64,000 nucleotides of DNA from Chrysogorgia sp. JL179-B06 (taxonomy: Eukaryota; Cnidaria; Anthozoa; Scleralcyonacea; Chrysogorgiidae). Shown in pieces: positions 31,904-42,821 of the stretch. The stretch's first letter is position 1, and each line of letters begins with the position of its first letter. Made by a program: the position numbers and the translations under genes. Below the pieces are notes generated by a model, which was not told the DNA's origin, ran no database searches, and was given only the letters and a program-made list of their open reading frames with translations. The stretch spans positions 847,501-911,500 of the forward strand of contig JAYKKM010000472.1 of NCBI GenBank assembly GCA_035772405.1, read 5' to 3'.

Positions 31904-33020
31904 ATAATGCAGAAATGTTGAAGTCATATTACAGTAATCAATGTAATATGGCTTGACTTCAAACAACATTTTCTTTTCGGCATCCAACCCCAAACTTCTT
32001 TATTTTGGCATTATTGTCTAGTTTATATAGTCAGCATACTTTATAAATGCATTTTAGGATTGAGAAAAATATCCAAGCACAAAAAAATTTCATAGTTATA
32101 CATGTAGCTATAATGCAGAAATGTTGAAGTAATATTACAGTAATCAATGTAATATGGTTTGACTTCAAACAGCATTTTCTTTTCGGCGTCCAACCCCAAA
32201 CTTCTTTAGTTTGGCATTATTGTCTAGTTTATAGTCAGCATACTTTATAAATGCATTTTAGGATTGAGAAAAATATCCAAGCACAAAAAAATTTCATAGT
32301 TATACATGTAGCTATAATGCAGAAATGTTGAAGCAATATTACAGTAATCAATGTAATATGGCTTGACTTCAAACAACATTTTCTTTTCGGCGTCCAACCC
32401 CAAACTTCTTTATTTTGGCATTATTGTCTAGTTTATATAGTCAGCATACTTTATAAATGCATTTTAGGATTGAGAAAAATATCCAAGCACAAAAAAATTT
32501 CATAGTTATACATGTAGCTATAATGCAGAAATGTTGAAGTCATATTACAGTAATCAATGTAATATGGCTTGACTTCAAACAACATTTTCTTTTCGGCATC
32601 CAACCCCAAACTTCTTTATTTTGGCATTATTGTCTAGTTTATATAGTCAGCATACTTTATAAATGCATTTTAGGATTGAGAAAAATATTCAAGCACAAAA
32701 AAATTCAATAATATACATGTATATAATTATAATGCAGAAATGTTGAAGTCATATTACAATAATCAATGTAATATGGCTTGACTTCAAACAACATTTTCTT
32801 TTCGGCGTCCAACCCCAAATTTCTTTATTTTGGCATTATTGTCTAGTTTATATAGTCAGCATACTTTATAAATGCATTTTAGGATTGAGAAAAATATCCA
32901 AGCACAAAAAAATTCAATAATAATATACATGTATATAATTATAATGCAGAAATGTTGAAGTCATATTACAGTAATCAATGCATTAATCTATGGCTTGACT
33001 TCAAACAACATTTTGTTATT
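31904..33020. repeat. About 206-bp satellite, five and a half copies
   Basis: Units start with ATAATGCAGAAATGTTGAAG at 31904, 32110, 32314, 32520, 32729 and 32941. Each unit carries an internal inverted repeat, TTGAAGTCATATTAC / GTAATAT...GACTTCAA. The units are more than 90 percent alike by eye and lie directly behind the transposase gene. Confidence 0.95.
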
Positions 33021-33602
33021 GGTCAACCGCTTTAAACCTCCTAATTTATTTATATTACGGAATTAAAAACAGAGTTAAAAATTATATTGAACATACCTGC
33101 AGTATACTGTCAAATTTATGTAGTCTTTGCCTCTTTCAATTTCACGTTCTGTCACTTTCAACAGTCAAGTGAGTCACTGGTACTTGTTTATTTAACTTCG
33201 TGCGATTTTCTTTAATCTTTTTTACATGAATATGGCTTGATGTCAATTTTTTACAAAATTAAAAAATCCCAAGGTCGAAGAAAAACCAAAAAGTACATGT
33301 CGTTATAAACATCTTGTGAAGTACACTGAAGTTCACTTCGTGACTCGAGTCGAGTGGAAATATTTTCTCTCATTCTTTACAGCTACATGTATGATTGCCC
33401 AGTTATTGATTTAACAGCCATTCGACATTTAATATTGTTCGTTTTCCGTGGGTATTGAATCAAGCATTGTAAGTGTAAGTAACTGTTGAGTGCAGAATAA
33501 AACACGGATCATCAACATACCTGTACCATATAAAAGAGCCGCCATCTTTAACACAATTTAATTTAGTGATGTCATCAATTTTGAGCGCGTGTTACGCAAC
33601 AT
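33021..33602. other. Right subterminal region of the TTAA element
   Basis: No ORF; AT-rich sequence with GCGCTCAAAA in reverse orientation at 33579-33588 near the terminal repeat. Confidence 0.5.
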
Positions 33603-33618
33603 AGAAAAAATTCTCCTC
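33603..33618 (-). repeat. Right terminal inverted repeat of the TTAA element
   Basis: AGAAAAAATTCTCCTC, the exact reverse complement of the left end, followed by TTAA. Confidence 0.9.
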
Positions 33619-33811
33619 TTAACATTTTTAAACATTTTTACAACATTAACTCAACTTGTAACAATGTTACAAGTTGAGTAAATGGCTCATTTACAGTATT
33701 GTACTTACATCCTTTTTGAAAAAGCTTTAATTAAGCTGTTTATTTGTGTAATAAATGCACTTGTGTAACTTTCTGATCAAGTACCAATAAGTAAGAGACA
33801 TCAGACAAAAG

Positions 33812-34162
33812 TGTAATGTCCGTTACACATAAATTTATAATTTATTCTACAAATAATTAAACATTTATCCTATAGGTACAGATATATTTAAAGTATGTAT
33901 GTATAGATTTACACTTCATGTGTTTTGTTTGAAAAAGAGTCAAAATAGGCATGTCTTTTCTGGAGTTATGTCCGTTACACAATTGTATTTGTTGATATTC
34001 GACATTGGGCGAAATATTTTTAAAAATTATTCAGTTGTACATCACTTTTGTTATTCAATTATTGAAACCTCCAATTTATAACAAAATGACAGTGAAAGTG
34101 GAAAAAATATACAGTATTTACTTATTTCCCAACATTTGCCAAACCGCGTAATGTCCGTTACA
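33812..34162. repeat. Right copies of the TGTAATGTCCGTTACA motif
   Basis: Copies at 33812-33827 (perfect), 33966-33979 (TTATGTCCGTTACA) and 34147-34162 (CGTAATGTCCGTTACA), all in the same orientation. Confidence 0.6.
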
Positions 34163-34288
34163 TGGAATTGCCCTTTAATCTTTTTCCTCTGATACTTTCT
34201 TCGAGTTCCCGTGTATCTAAAAAACGAAGATTGCACTTCTTGTCTGGAATGTCATAAGTCTTTGCCTTTCGCTTATTTTCTCAGTTAC

Positions 34289-34509
34289 GGAAAATCCTGG
34301 ACGCGTATACAGAGTTTCGGTATGAATTGGAACCACGGCGGGGTTAAAAGTAGGCAAGAGGAAGAAATCAGCCTGGGTTGATTTCCAAGATCTTTGGAAT
34401 AAACGCTCATACTTCTTGAATTGACAACGGGTACTTTAAAAAGACTGTTCTCGCTTTCATCTGAGATAACTTGGCCTAAACAGGGAAGTGTTGACTCTAC
34501 GAGAGACAT
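34289..34509 (-). CDS. Candidate first exon, unrecognised
   Basis: Minus-strand ATG at 34509 opens 73 codons (MSLVESTLPCLGQVISDESE and on to CIRVQDF) reaching a GTAAC donor at 34288. Composition is Ser/Leu rich with no repeats. No further exons or family recognised, so a chance ORF is quite possible. Confidence 0.2.
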
Positions 34510-34549
34510 AGCTCAAATTCATTGGATCCTTCAATATCATTTACGCTTA

Positions 34550-35940
34550 ACGCCAGCTTAGGACTTGCAATAATATTATGCCAAGCTCAAACACTAAACT
34601 TAGTTAATGCTTAGTTAAAAATGCTTAGTTAATAATGACTACGATTATTAATTATTTTTACAAATATTGCATGGTAGAGTAGTTTGAGGGCCAGTGGTTC
34701 TTCAGTTCGAGAGAACTGTTACCTGTAACCCTCGTTAAATAAAATTATTACTTACTTACTAAACGCCAACCATCTACTGCAATGTGCTCTTTTCCTCCTT
34801 CTGAAAAAAGTTATTTTACCAATGTTAAATGACAATGACAAATGGTCACCATTTGAAGAGTTAAACCATCCTTTGTGAGCAGAACACACTGATTGGATCT
34901 TTTGTATGGTGTTGTCATTGAGGTCGTTGATGGTTAGCGAGCGCTTTTCTAAGTGTCTATGTGTGTAACTGCATTCTTGTGTAGAATATTATTTTTTTAC
35001 CCTTCCCTGCCAAATTTCTTGGATAATTTTCCCCAATAAAGACGACGAAGCCTTCTGTTTTTCTCTTAAAGCTGCTTAAGAACCGATTGTGTAGATACAA
35101 CAGCATCTTCATGAAGCACCCTATAGATATTATACAATTATCAAGTTGTCATTGCCATAAAAATGTTGTTATTTTTTATATTACACCCCTAAGAGGGTAT
35201 ATTATATATATTTTTTATTACTATTAAATTATTATTAAATTAATTTAGTTAATAAAAATAATGAATTAAATTCATAATTTTATCGCAAGGAATTAAATGT
35301 TAGTATTGAGTATTACTTTTAACTTTTATTACTTTTATTGAACATTAAAGTATGCTGCCAGAAGTAGTGGTTATGATCATGCACATATCTCATATTTGTT
35401 TTGACGAAACAGCTCAGTTGCTCAGTTGAAAACGACAGTTCCAATGTTTGCAACGTGCAGAGGTGTTTGAACACTAAACAGCTTAAATATGACTGTTTTT
35501 CAAAATGGACAAATAACATTTTAATAAGGTAATGCACAAGTTTTGAATGGCATTCTTATGGCAAAACATTTCTTTGTTTGCTGTTGCCGTTTGATTGATA
35601 GTTTATCTACTTTCAATACGATTTATTTAATAGTTGTGTACATGTTCTGTCTAACGTGGTTTTCATTTCTTGGGACTTCCGGAAAACTTTGTCAGTATGT
35701 GGAATATAAACTTGATCTCTTTTGAAGTTCATTTTTTACCCGATTGACTTGTTTAAATATTCTTCTGAAATGGAGACGAAGTGTTTTGTGGTCTGAAAAT
35801 TTTCTGGTTTGTGCTTTTTATCACCTTGTTCCTGCTGCCCATAAAGTTATATTTTATCGTCAATGATGTTGATCGTCTAACTGGTAAATTTATTTGTAAT
35901 GGAATATTGTATTTTAGTATCAACCAACTAGTGGTCTATT
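34550..35940. other. Non-coding stretch
   Basis: A LINE-tail-like segment with CTGTAACCCTCGTTAAATAAA and TTACTTACTTAC lies at 34710-34760. The rest is AT-rich and unremarkable. Confidence 0.4.
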
Positions 35941-35956
35941 ACAAATTCGGCATTCT

Positions 35957-36013
35957 GATTGGCTGAGCTACTCACTGTCTATTGGTGATAGACGGTGAGT
36001 AGCGTCACCCAAT
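35957..36013. repeat. 57-bp foldback hairpin
   Basis: GATTGG...GCTACTCACTGTCTAT, a 5-nt loop TGGTG, then ATAGACGGTGAGTAGC...CCAATC. The inner stem is 16 bp with one G-T pair. Likely the core of a small foldback MITE. Confidence 0.85.
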
Positions 36014-36407
36014 CACAAACCTTCTTATGCTGGAATATTCATATCCTGACCAATCAGAAGCCACGACATATTCACGCTGCACGGCCAAACCTGAAATCTA
36101 GTCCAAACATGGCGCCCGCTAAAATTTATATACGAGTGATGAAATCATGAAAACATTGGCCCGAAAGTAATGGAAAATTGTTCAGTTTGACATTTTCGAA
36201 TAGGAAAATGAATTCGCTTATGCCTATGGAGTATATCCATACCAAATGTGAAGCAAAGTAATTACAAACTCGTTTTTTGTGAGCGATTGTTTATCATGTG
36301 CCATCGAGCAACTCTACATTTTGAATGGGAGACTTCTACAAACAAAAAGGTAAAACTATCTGAAAATTTGGAACAATGTTAGAAAGGTTGTTTATGGTTG
36401 ATACTAA

Positions 36408-36514
36408 AACAATTAGACAACTCGCCCTCGTTGTCTATGAGCAGATAGTCAACTCGGGCTTCGCCCTCGTTGACTATCTGCTCATAGACAACTCGTTCTC
36501 GTTGTCTAATTGTT
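36408..36514. repeat. 107-bp nested palindrome
   Basis: Outer arms AACAATTAGACAAC / GTTGTCTAATTGTT, inner arms TTGTCTATGAGCAGATAGTC / GACTATCTGCTCATAGACAA, centre CTCGGGCTTCGCCCTCG. The ACAACTCGCCCTCGTTGT sub-block is itself palindromic. Confidence 0.92.
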
Positions 36515-37716
36515 AAAAAGTCGATGTGTAGAGCAAAATTTCGTTGCCGAAGAGAAGTACAAAACGTTCTCTGATATTAATTAAAAGCCTGACAGACACA
36601 GACAAAAAATATCAGGGTAGAAACTCTGTCCGTTTTTCTTTCTTTTGTTTGTGATTAGTTTTGATTTAGGATCAGAGAAACAATAACTTTGACTGTGTTC
36701 GCGAGAAATATTTAAGCTAACTGATCGGGACAAAAACCTACTTGTTTTTCTGCTTCGGTCTCCAAAATATTTGTTAGATTCCTCTATAGTTTGTGTTGCT
36801 ATAGCAACGCTCAGTGACTATCTTTAAGCTTATTGTTGTACATATTTTGCACAAATTGAAAAGTTTTACAGCAAAATTATGACAAGTTGTCAGATAAATC
36901 ACTGTATATTGTCTTTTTGTTTAAGTATTCCTTTTGACGGCACTTATACAAATTAAGTTGCTGCACTGGTATTTTAAAAACAATCTGAATATACGAAAAC
37001 ATTGTCTTCATGAAACAAAAACTTAGCTTAACTATTAGTTTATTTATATTATAAAGTTACGAAAAAATATTAACTTACCAAACAAAAAGCTGCAAAAACC
37101 ACCAAGTTTCTGGTTGTCCATAACTGCAACTTGCTCTTTTTTCTTATAAAGTAATTGATAAGAAATTTAAATTATAATTATTTTCGGCAACATTTAACTT
37201 TCGCCATGAAAGGGAAAACAATTGGGTCGCCAGCTACCTATACTATCAAGTTTTGTGATTGGTTAATTAAAACAATAAAACAATAGAATCAACTGCAAAG
37301 AAATCAATGTCCTAACCCTAACCACTTTGTTCCATATAGCCAATCACAAAACCTGTTCATTTTAGGTACGTATTTACCGAAACAATTTAATATTACTTGA
37401 CTTGCTTATTATTTAAAATGTCTCACTGCTTGTTTTGGAAAAAATATATATATATATTTACTTACCGAACTAAATTCTCTTCTGTTTTGCTTTCTTCACA
37501 TATTTTTATCTGCCTCCGAAACGTCTTAAATCCTGTTTTTTATCATAAATAAATCATAAAAGAAATCATAAAAGTATTTGGGCTGCCTATGCACTGACGT
37601 GGATACACTATAGACCGGCTAGAACTTGTAAATCAATGAACGATAAAATACATTTGTGTGGAGGTATCTATCATAAGGTAAAGCAAAAAAAACAAGATAT
37701 CTGATTTCGCTGTACT
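36515..37716. other. Non-coding stretch
   Basis: AT-rich, with short TAACCCTAACC at 37313 and (TA)n near 37445. No gene supported. Confidence 0.4.
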
Positions 37717-38057
37717 TTGTCGGCTAAATTTTATCTCCTACTGATAAACGTAATCTCTGCTAAGGAAATATGTGTCGCTGGAGTCATGTTAACAGCAATT
37801 GGGCCTATTATGGATTTGAACTACATCTTGTATCTCGAACCGTCAAAGACAACGTCCCACCACTGGAATGTGAAACGAGTTAGGGATTTGTTCATCGTGG
37901 ATAGATCTTGGACAATTTCAATGAACAAACTTGATACTTCCAGTGTTACTGTGCAAATATTTTCAATAGTCCAGGATAGGAATCATTTTTCAAGTAAGAA
38001 ATGTTTAAAACTTAATAGTTTGCATGAATTACATGGTCGTAGGGAAGAACACGAAAT

Positions 38058-38925
38058 TTGTATATATCGAACCACCTCAACAACGAATTAGTGAAAAGTG
38101 TAACAAATCACATGGATTTGGGTGTGGTCATCAGCAATGACCTTAAGTGGTCCCGCCATATCGCTAAATGTGTTGCTAAAGCTAATCGTATGCTTGGGTT
38201 TCTTTGCAGGAACTGTACTCAAATGTCAAATGTCCGTTGCCATGTCTACTTTATTTAGCGCTCGTCCGTTCTCACTTGTCTTATGGTAGTGAAATCTGGG
38301 CTCCTCAGGATAAGTCATGCAACCTTTCACTTCTTGAGGGTGTTGAGAGACGAGCCACTAAATTCATACTCCAAGATTATGAATCGTCTTACCCTGACCA
38401 TTAAAAGGCTTAACTTATTACCGATATCATATTGGCTTGAAATTAAGGATCTTCTCTTCTTTTTTAAGTGCAAACAAGGTCTCTACGATCTAGATATCTC
38501 CCGTTTTGTTACTTTTTCTTCTATTCGCTCGTCTCGCACTCATTCAAGTCAAAACAACTTGCTTGAAGCCAATCCTTGTAGGACGTCTCTTTTTAGAAAT
38601 TCTTTTTTCAACAGAGTTGTTAGACTCCAATTTCGATGTTAATAGACTGCGCACCTGGAAAAGTTTCTGTTCTAAATGTCGTTCTTTCAATCAAAGTTGT
38701 TGCTCTTAAATCTTTATTCTTATGTAATTTGTGTATTAGTTTTTTTATTGTGTTTTTACTTATATATGTTTATTATGTAATTTTTTGTTCGGTTGGTCTT
38801 CATATGGGACTCCTGTCCTGTTGATCATTCCTTCAATCATGTTCAAGTATTGCACTCTTTATTTACTGTATATTTGAATTCTTGTATGGTTGTAAACTTA
38901 ATAAAATAAAATAAATTGAAGAAAA
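38058..38925 (+). pseudogene. 3-prime end of a non-LTR retrotransposon (RT C-terminus and tail)
   Basis: Frames at 38058-38645 join into the C-terminal region of a LINE RT: NHMDLGVVISNDLKWSRHIA, KANRMLGFLCRNC, then LYLALVRSHLSYGSEIWAPQ, LEGVERRATKFIL, LPISYWLEIKDLLFFFKC and SSQNNLLEAN...FFNRVVRL. An AT-rich 3-prime UTR ends in ATAAAATAAAATAAA at about 38900-38915. At least two frameshifts; 5-prime truncated, as usual for LINE insertions. It appears to have landed in the DUF4806-like gene immediately to its right. Confidence 0.8.
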
Positions 38926-38934
38926 GATATGAAC

Positions 38935-39327
38935 ACACCAAGGAGTGTACATGGACCACAGTTTATTGGTTCCCAGTTTAGCCACGATACTTTGTGTGCT
39001 ATCAGCAACACTGTGCCCACATAATGTTGCCACAATTTTAACCTAGTAAATAAAACAAATATCCCATTGATGCTCTGACAATTTTCGGTCAGAGTTGACA
39101 AAACGTTACTGTCAGAATTACCATTTTGTTCTTGTAAGCTTCATCTTCCAGCTTCTCACAAAGGCTGTGAAGATCATCTTCACTGCCAATGGGCTTTGCG
39201 AGAATATCAAATATCTCGTTGCCTGCAACATCACTTGACGCACCCACCAAACCTCTCAAAAGGGTTAGTGCCTTTTTTTTACTATCCAACATGGTGTCGA
39301 GTTTAACAAGCACGTTTCTTTGAAATT
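38935..39327 (-). pseudogene. Two exons of a DUF4806-like protein gene, truncated by a LINE
   Basis: Minus strand. Exon A (39327-39122) follows a TTACATAG acceptor and encodes FQRNVLVKLDTML then KPIGSEDDLHSLCEKLEDEA and YKNKM, ending at a GTAATT donor. A 79-bp intron with ATTTACTAG acceptor leads to exon B (39042 down), VKIVATLCGHSVADSTQSIV followed by AKLGTNKLWSMYT. The L-EDDL--L-EKL pattern followed by a G-S-x-x-D-x-x-x-x-x-x-x-K-L-x-T-N block matches DUF4806 domains as I know them. Exon B runs into the poly(A)-like tail of the LINE, so the 3-prime end of the gene is gone or displaced. Function of DUF4806 is unknown; such proteins often accompany transposons. Confidence 0.55.
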
Positions 39328-39629
39328 CTATGTAACATTAAGTAATATGAGCATTAGAACCCAGTGTGCATGGTTCAATCCATGCTGTTAGGCGTGGCGG
39401 AATTCTGCAGGACCAGGGAGTTGATGTTGGTACCCCATGCATTGGGGAAATATTACTACATGCAGGAGACTATTCGGGAAAATTAAATAACAGCAAGCAC
39501 TTGGAGGAAAGGACATGTATTTGTTAGTGAAACATTTAGAAAAATGGTAGTAAAGTTTCACTTAATATGGTAAACTTTAACATTGGAAATAATTAATTTC
39601 AATGCAGAAAATGTATCAGGAAAATCGGA

Positions 39630-39780
39630 CGAAGTTTCATATAAATTCGGAAATGACGTCACACAGACTATCGCAGCTATTATTTCTAAAATAAAGCATT
39701 ATCTAAGGGTTAAGGTTAGTATTACGTGTAGGTTTGGGTTAGGACTGTTTTAAATTTGGTATACTTATATGAAACGTCAG
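39630..39780. repeat. MITE copy A, TIR TTTCATATAA
   Basis: Starts GTTTCATATAAATTCGGAAAT and ends ACTTATATGAAACG; interior GCTATTATTTCTAAAATAAA followed by TTAGGG-like sequence. Matches copy B at 40478. Confidence 0.65.
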
Positions 39781-40477
39781 CCGGAAAATTGGACTGTGTA
39801 TAATAATAATTATTTATTTAACGTCGGTAACGCCAGGTGTGGTTGCCCAGACACCAGAGCCATAAACGTATATATAATGCATAATACGACAGAAAAAGAT
39901 AAGGTGATATGATAAGGTCCATTTACACAATACACTGTATACGATTATCATTCTGGCATATGTTATCATGTATGATTTGCATTAATTGTTTGTGTGCAAG
40001 GGACAATTCTTGGTGATGATTCCATGGCAAAATTTTGATGTGCGTGTGCAGTTTTATCACATACAGCAGAATGATAACCATATGCAAGTGTAAATAAAGA
40101 TGAGCCTAATTTAGAGTTACTTACATAACATAACTAATTATAAATAATTTAAAATGTTTCCATGAAATACATCACAATTGATTTGATTGGTGCACATAAT
40201 TATTAAAAACATAAGAATAATGAAACTTCAACAGAACAAATAGAATAATGAAACTTCAACAATTGGTCCCCCACCCTAGGAATTAAGGCTTGCCAGTTGA
40301 TAATGATAGAAACAGCATATCATTATATATGATTATATATCAGATATTACACGTGCCCCTTCATTTAAAAAGAAATACAGAACTTACGTGCAGTAGTATT
40401 GCATTATGTACGCATATCCACAAACCTGCTCTGGGGATTCGTGTCAGAATTGGTAGAAGTGGCTGGAGGCACTGGAC
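39781..40477. other. Non-coding stretch between MITE copies
   Basis: Contains a LINE-tail-like segment with GGTGTGGTTGCCCAGACACC at 39836 and AT-rich sequence. No gene seen. Confidence 0.4.
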
Positions 40478-40632
40478 TTTCATATAAATCCCGAAATGAC
40501 GTCACTATAGACTATCGATAGTAAAATTCTAAATTAAAATCAGCTATTATTTCTAAAATAAAGCATTATCGTAAGAGTTAGGGTTAGTATCAGGGTTAAC
40601 GTTAGGGTTATGGTTCTGATATGAAAATATGC
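40478..40632. repeat. MITE copy B, TIR TTTCATATAA
   Basis: Starts CTTTCATATAAATCCCGAAAT and ends CTGATATGAAAAT, with the same interior as copy A and a run of TTAGGGTTA-like repeats at 40578-40612. Confidence 0.65.
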
Positions 40633-40712
40633 ATGATGCACGTGCTAATTTATGTACGAAATTCAAAGGAAAAACTGCGGTGATGCGGTGATGGAATGTT
40701 GCAGAGAACCAA

Positions 40713-41555
40713 TCATACACCTCGTTCCTGTAGGTACGACATGACCCCATCATTGCCAAGGCGATACAAGTGAGAATTTGAAAGAACTCTGGCATCATGG
40801 ACACTTCCAGGCCAACCAATAACTATGTCACGGAAAAGATAACTGCTGTCTACAACTGCTTGCATAATAATACTGTGGAACCCTTTTCTATTTACGTAGT
40901 CAGCAGGGTTTTCAACAGGGGCTATAATGGGTATATGAGTCCCATCAATTGCACCACAGCACATCGGAAATCCCCATCTCTCATTGTACACATCGATTAT
41001 TCGATCACGCTCATTACCTTTTGGCAAAAATATAAATGAGGACTTTAAAACCTTTACGATTGCTTGAAAAACCTCTTTTACACAATTGCAAACAAATGGT
41101 GTTGAAACGCCAAAAATATTCGCAATGGTACGGTACTCAGCAGTACTAGCCAAATAATACAAGGTTATAGCCAATCTGCATCTAGGTGGAACATCAGCTC
41201 GAAGACGTGTACTCTCGTGGGTAATCTCATCTTTGATTTGATCCAAGAGGAACTGAAACGTTGTTTTGGAAACTCGAAAATTCGCATACCAGCCTTCACC
41301 ATCCACTGTCGAATCCATCATGGCGAACCAACCATCCGTACGAGGAACCATCCAGCAGAGCCTTTCTCTGTAACGACTAGCAAGGAGTATTGTTAAGTAC
41401 TTATTTCTTCTCTTCCTGGCGAGCTTTTTAATACTATGAATATCGTAAAAGGTGTTTGGTTTTCGCACAGCATCATTTTTTATAATCGATCGGCTCTTAA
41501 TATGCCACAACAACAACCAACGCAAAACAGACCTTTCAATGCTATCATCCGCCAT
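40713..41555 (-). pseudogene. PIF/Harbinger transposase (HARBI1-like), C-terminally truncated
   Basis: Nuclease that excises and inserts Harbinger elements. From the ATG at 41555 (MADDSIERSVLRWLL) about 280 residues are open; the frame extends 59 codons further upstream, but that part reads as flanking sequence with a duplicated ACCATTTCTTTTGC, so the inner start was preferred. Typical blocks: FRVSKTTFQFLLDQI, RLAITLYYLASTAEYRTIA, VSTPFVCNCVKEV, the first catalytic Asp in CGAIDGTHIPI and the second in VVDSSYLFRDIVIGWPGSVH. The segment with the third acidic residue is missing beyond YLQERGV, about 80-100 residues short. No partner SANT/Myb gene recognised. Confidence 0.85.
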
Positions 41556-41732
41556 ATTGATTTCTTGAATAACGCATGCTCCGCAGTGAGATTGACTGCA
41601 CAAATATACCGCCGTTTCGGACAATTGTCCGTGCCGTACCATTTCTTTTGCCGTACCATTTCTTTTGCAGTGCCATTTTCGTAAAAAAATGCTAAAAAAT
41701 GCCAGTGTAAATGGGTAGTGCCTTGTCAACAA

Positions 41733-42610
41733 AACTTGGGACCCGTGCCAAATTTACCTATGCCGTGCCAATTTTCGCTTAGTATAAATGGGGAATATTA
41801 ACCCAAGCTGCTACCAATTTTAGTTCCCAAGAGGCTTTCCCAGTGTCGATTTGGTACACGAAATCCCAAAAAGCATGTTCGCAATGGAGTCCAAGTAACA
41901 TTCCTAACATTCCTGCTGTAATGACACAAAATTAAAAAATAGGTCCGCTCAGGCGTACATGTATCTGCGCTAATATGTACAGGGGGGTATGTGTATAAAG
42001 ACATGTTTTCGATATTCTCATGGTATTTTTGTGGCTGGGAACACTGGCCGAAAGAGCGAATGTTTTATTGCTATTTTGAGTTCTTCCAATGTTCCATGAG
42101 TGCTTCTATATTAACTTGAAGGACACAAGGATCCGAAACACAGATCCATTTCATTTATAAAATAACCCTTTGAAATTTGATAAAAGTGCAATTAATCATC
42201 CCTAACCCTAACTGATCCTGCAGTACATTATACCAATAACAATGTTATAAAATAGTACTGTATTTTGCAAGTATAAATAGTATTAAACTTGAAAAATTGA
42301 AAACGAAAAGATTAATCCAACTTGGTTGTAAACATGCATGTAAAAGATTAAAAAATATATATTAAATTATAACTTATTAACTGTTTTGTATGAAATAGAT
42401 TAATAGATCTTATAAACATAAACAAACTGGAGTATAAGCGACTTTGTCTGTGAGCTATATTGTTACTAAGTTTCATTACTGAACTTAATTTTTTGTGTTT
42501 TGTTGTATTGATTCGATGTCTATTTTTTATATATTTATTTTGAATTAACACAAATTTAATACACCTTGGAAAACTGTCAAAAAAATATATTAAATGTGAC
42601 TTATTTTAAT
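41733..42610. other. Non-coding stretch right of the Harbinger fragment
   Basis: Positions 41730-41790 hold GTGCCAAATTTACC and GTGCCAATTTTCGC repeats that may belong to the Harbinger terminus. Further right the sequence is AT-rich without structure. Confidence 0.4.
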
Positions 42611-42808
42611 ATGGTAAATTGTTTGCTACTCAAGCTTTTAACGCAAACTCAGAAAATGTTTCTGAGCCCCAGACGGGAATCGACTGCAACCTTCATGATC
42701 TCTGGTTAGACGCTCTAACCATTGAGCTACTAGAACTCAGATGGCAGAATGAAGGCTACGTTGCGTACTAGTTCGTACATGCGACATACCGTACGTACTG
42801 CGAATTAC
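42611..42808 (-). repeat. tRNA-derived SINE, copy 1 (minus strand)
   Basis: On the minus strand: GTAGCTCAATGGTTAGAGCG (A box) and, 30 nt on, a degenerate B box GCAGTCGATTCCCGTCTGGG, then a tail with CTCAGAAACATTTTCTGAG. The acceptor-stem sequences do not pair, so it is a SINE and not a tRNA gene. Confidence 0.8.
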
Positions 42809-42821
42809 GTAAATACAAAAT

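Larger units (their letters stand above)
25783..33618 (+). mobile_element. 7.8-kb DNA transposon with 16-bp TIRs and TTAA target-site duplication
   Basis: Left end GAGGAGAATTTTTTCT (25783-25798) and right end, its exact reverse complement (33603-33618), are each flanked by TTAA (25779-25782; 33619-33622). A second inverted block, GCGCTCAAAA, lies 37 bp (left, 25820) and 30 bp (right, 33579-33588) inside. The element contains a large transposase gene (28648-31881), a small spliced HTH gene fragment and a satellite array. TTAA duplication is typical of piggyBac and Kolobok superfamilies; the transposase matches neither clearly by eye. Confidence 0.85.
23247..34162 (+). mobile_element. Outer DDE DNA transposon, split by a nested element
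   Basis: The 16-bp motif TGTAATGTCCGTTACA or a close variant occurs twice on the left (23247 forward, 23401 reversed) and three times on the right (33812, 33966, 34147), and nowhere else I noticed. It brackets a transposase pseudogene (23607-25660), which is followed at a TTAA by a 7.8-kb inserted element. I infer that the motif marks subterminal regions of one older transposon whose two halves were separated. Exact termini and a target-site duplication could not be fixed. Confidence 0.5.

Noticed and set aside
31904..33020. CRISPR array
   Set aside because: Regular repeats, but units are 206 bp without unique spacers, in an animal genome and inside a transposon.
40570..40615. Telomere end
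   Set aside because: TTAGGG-like units are few, imperfect and within a MITE.
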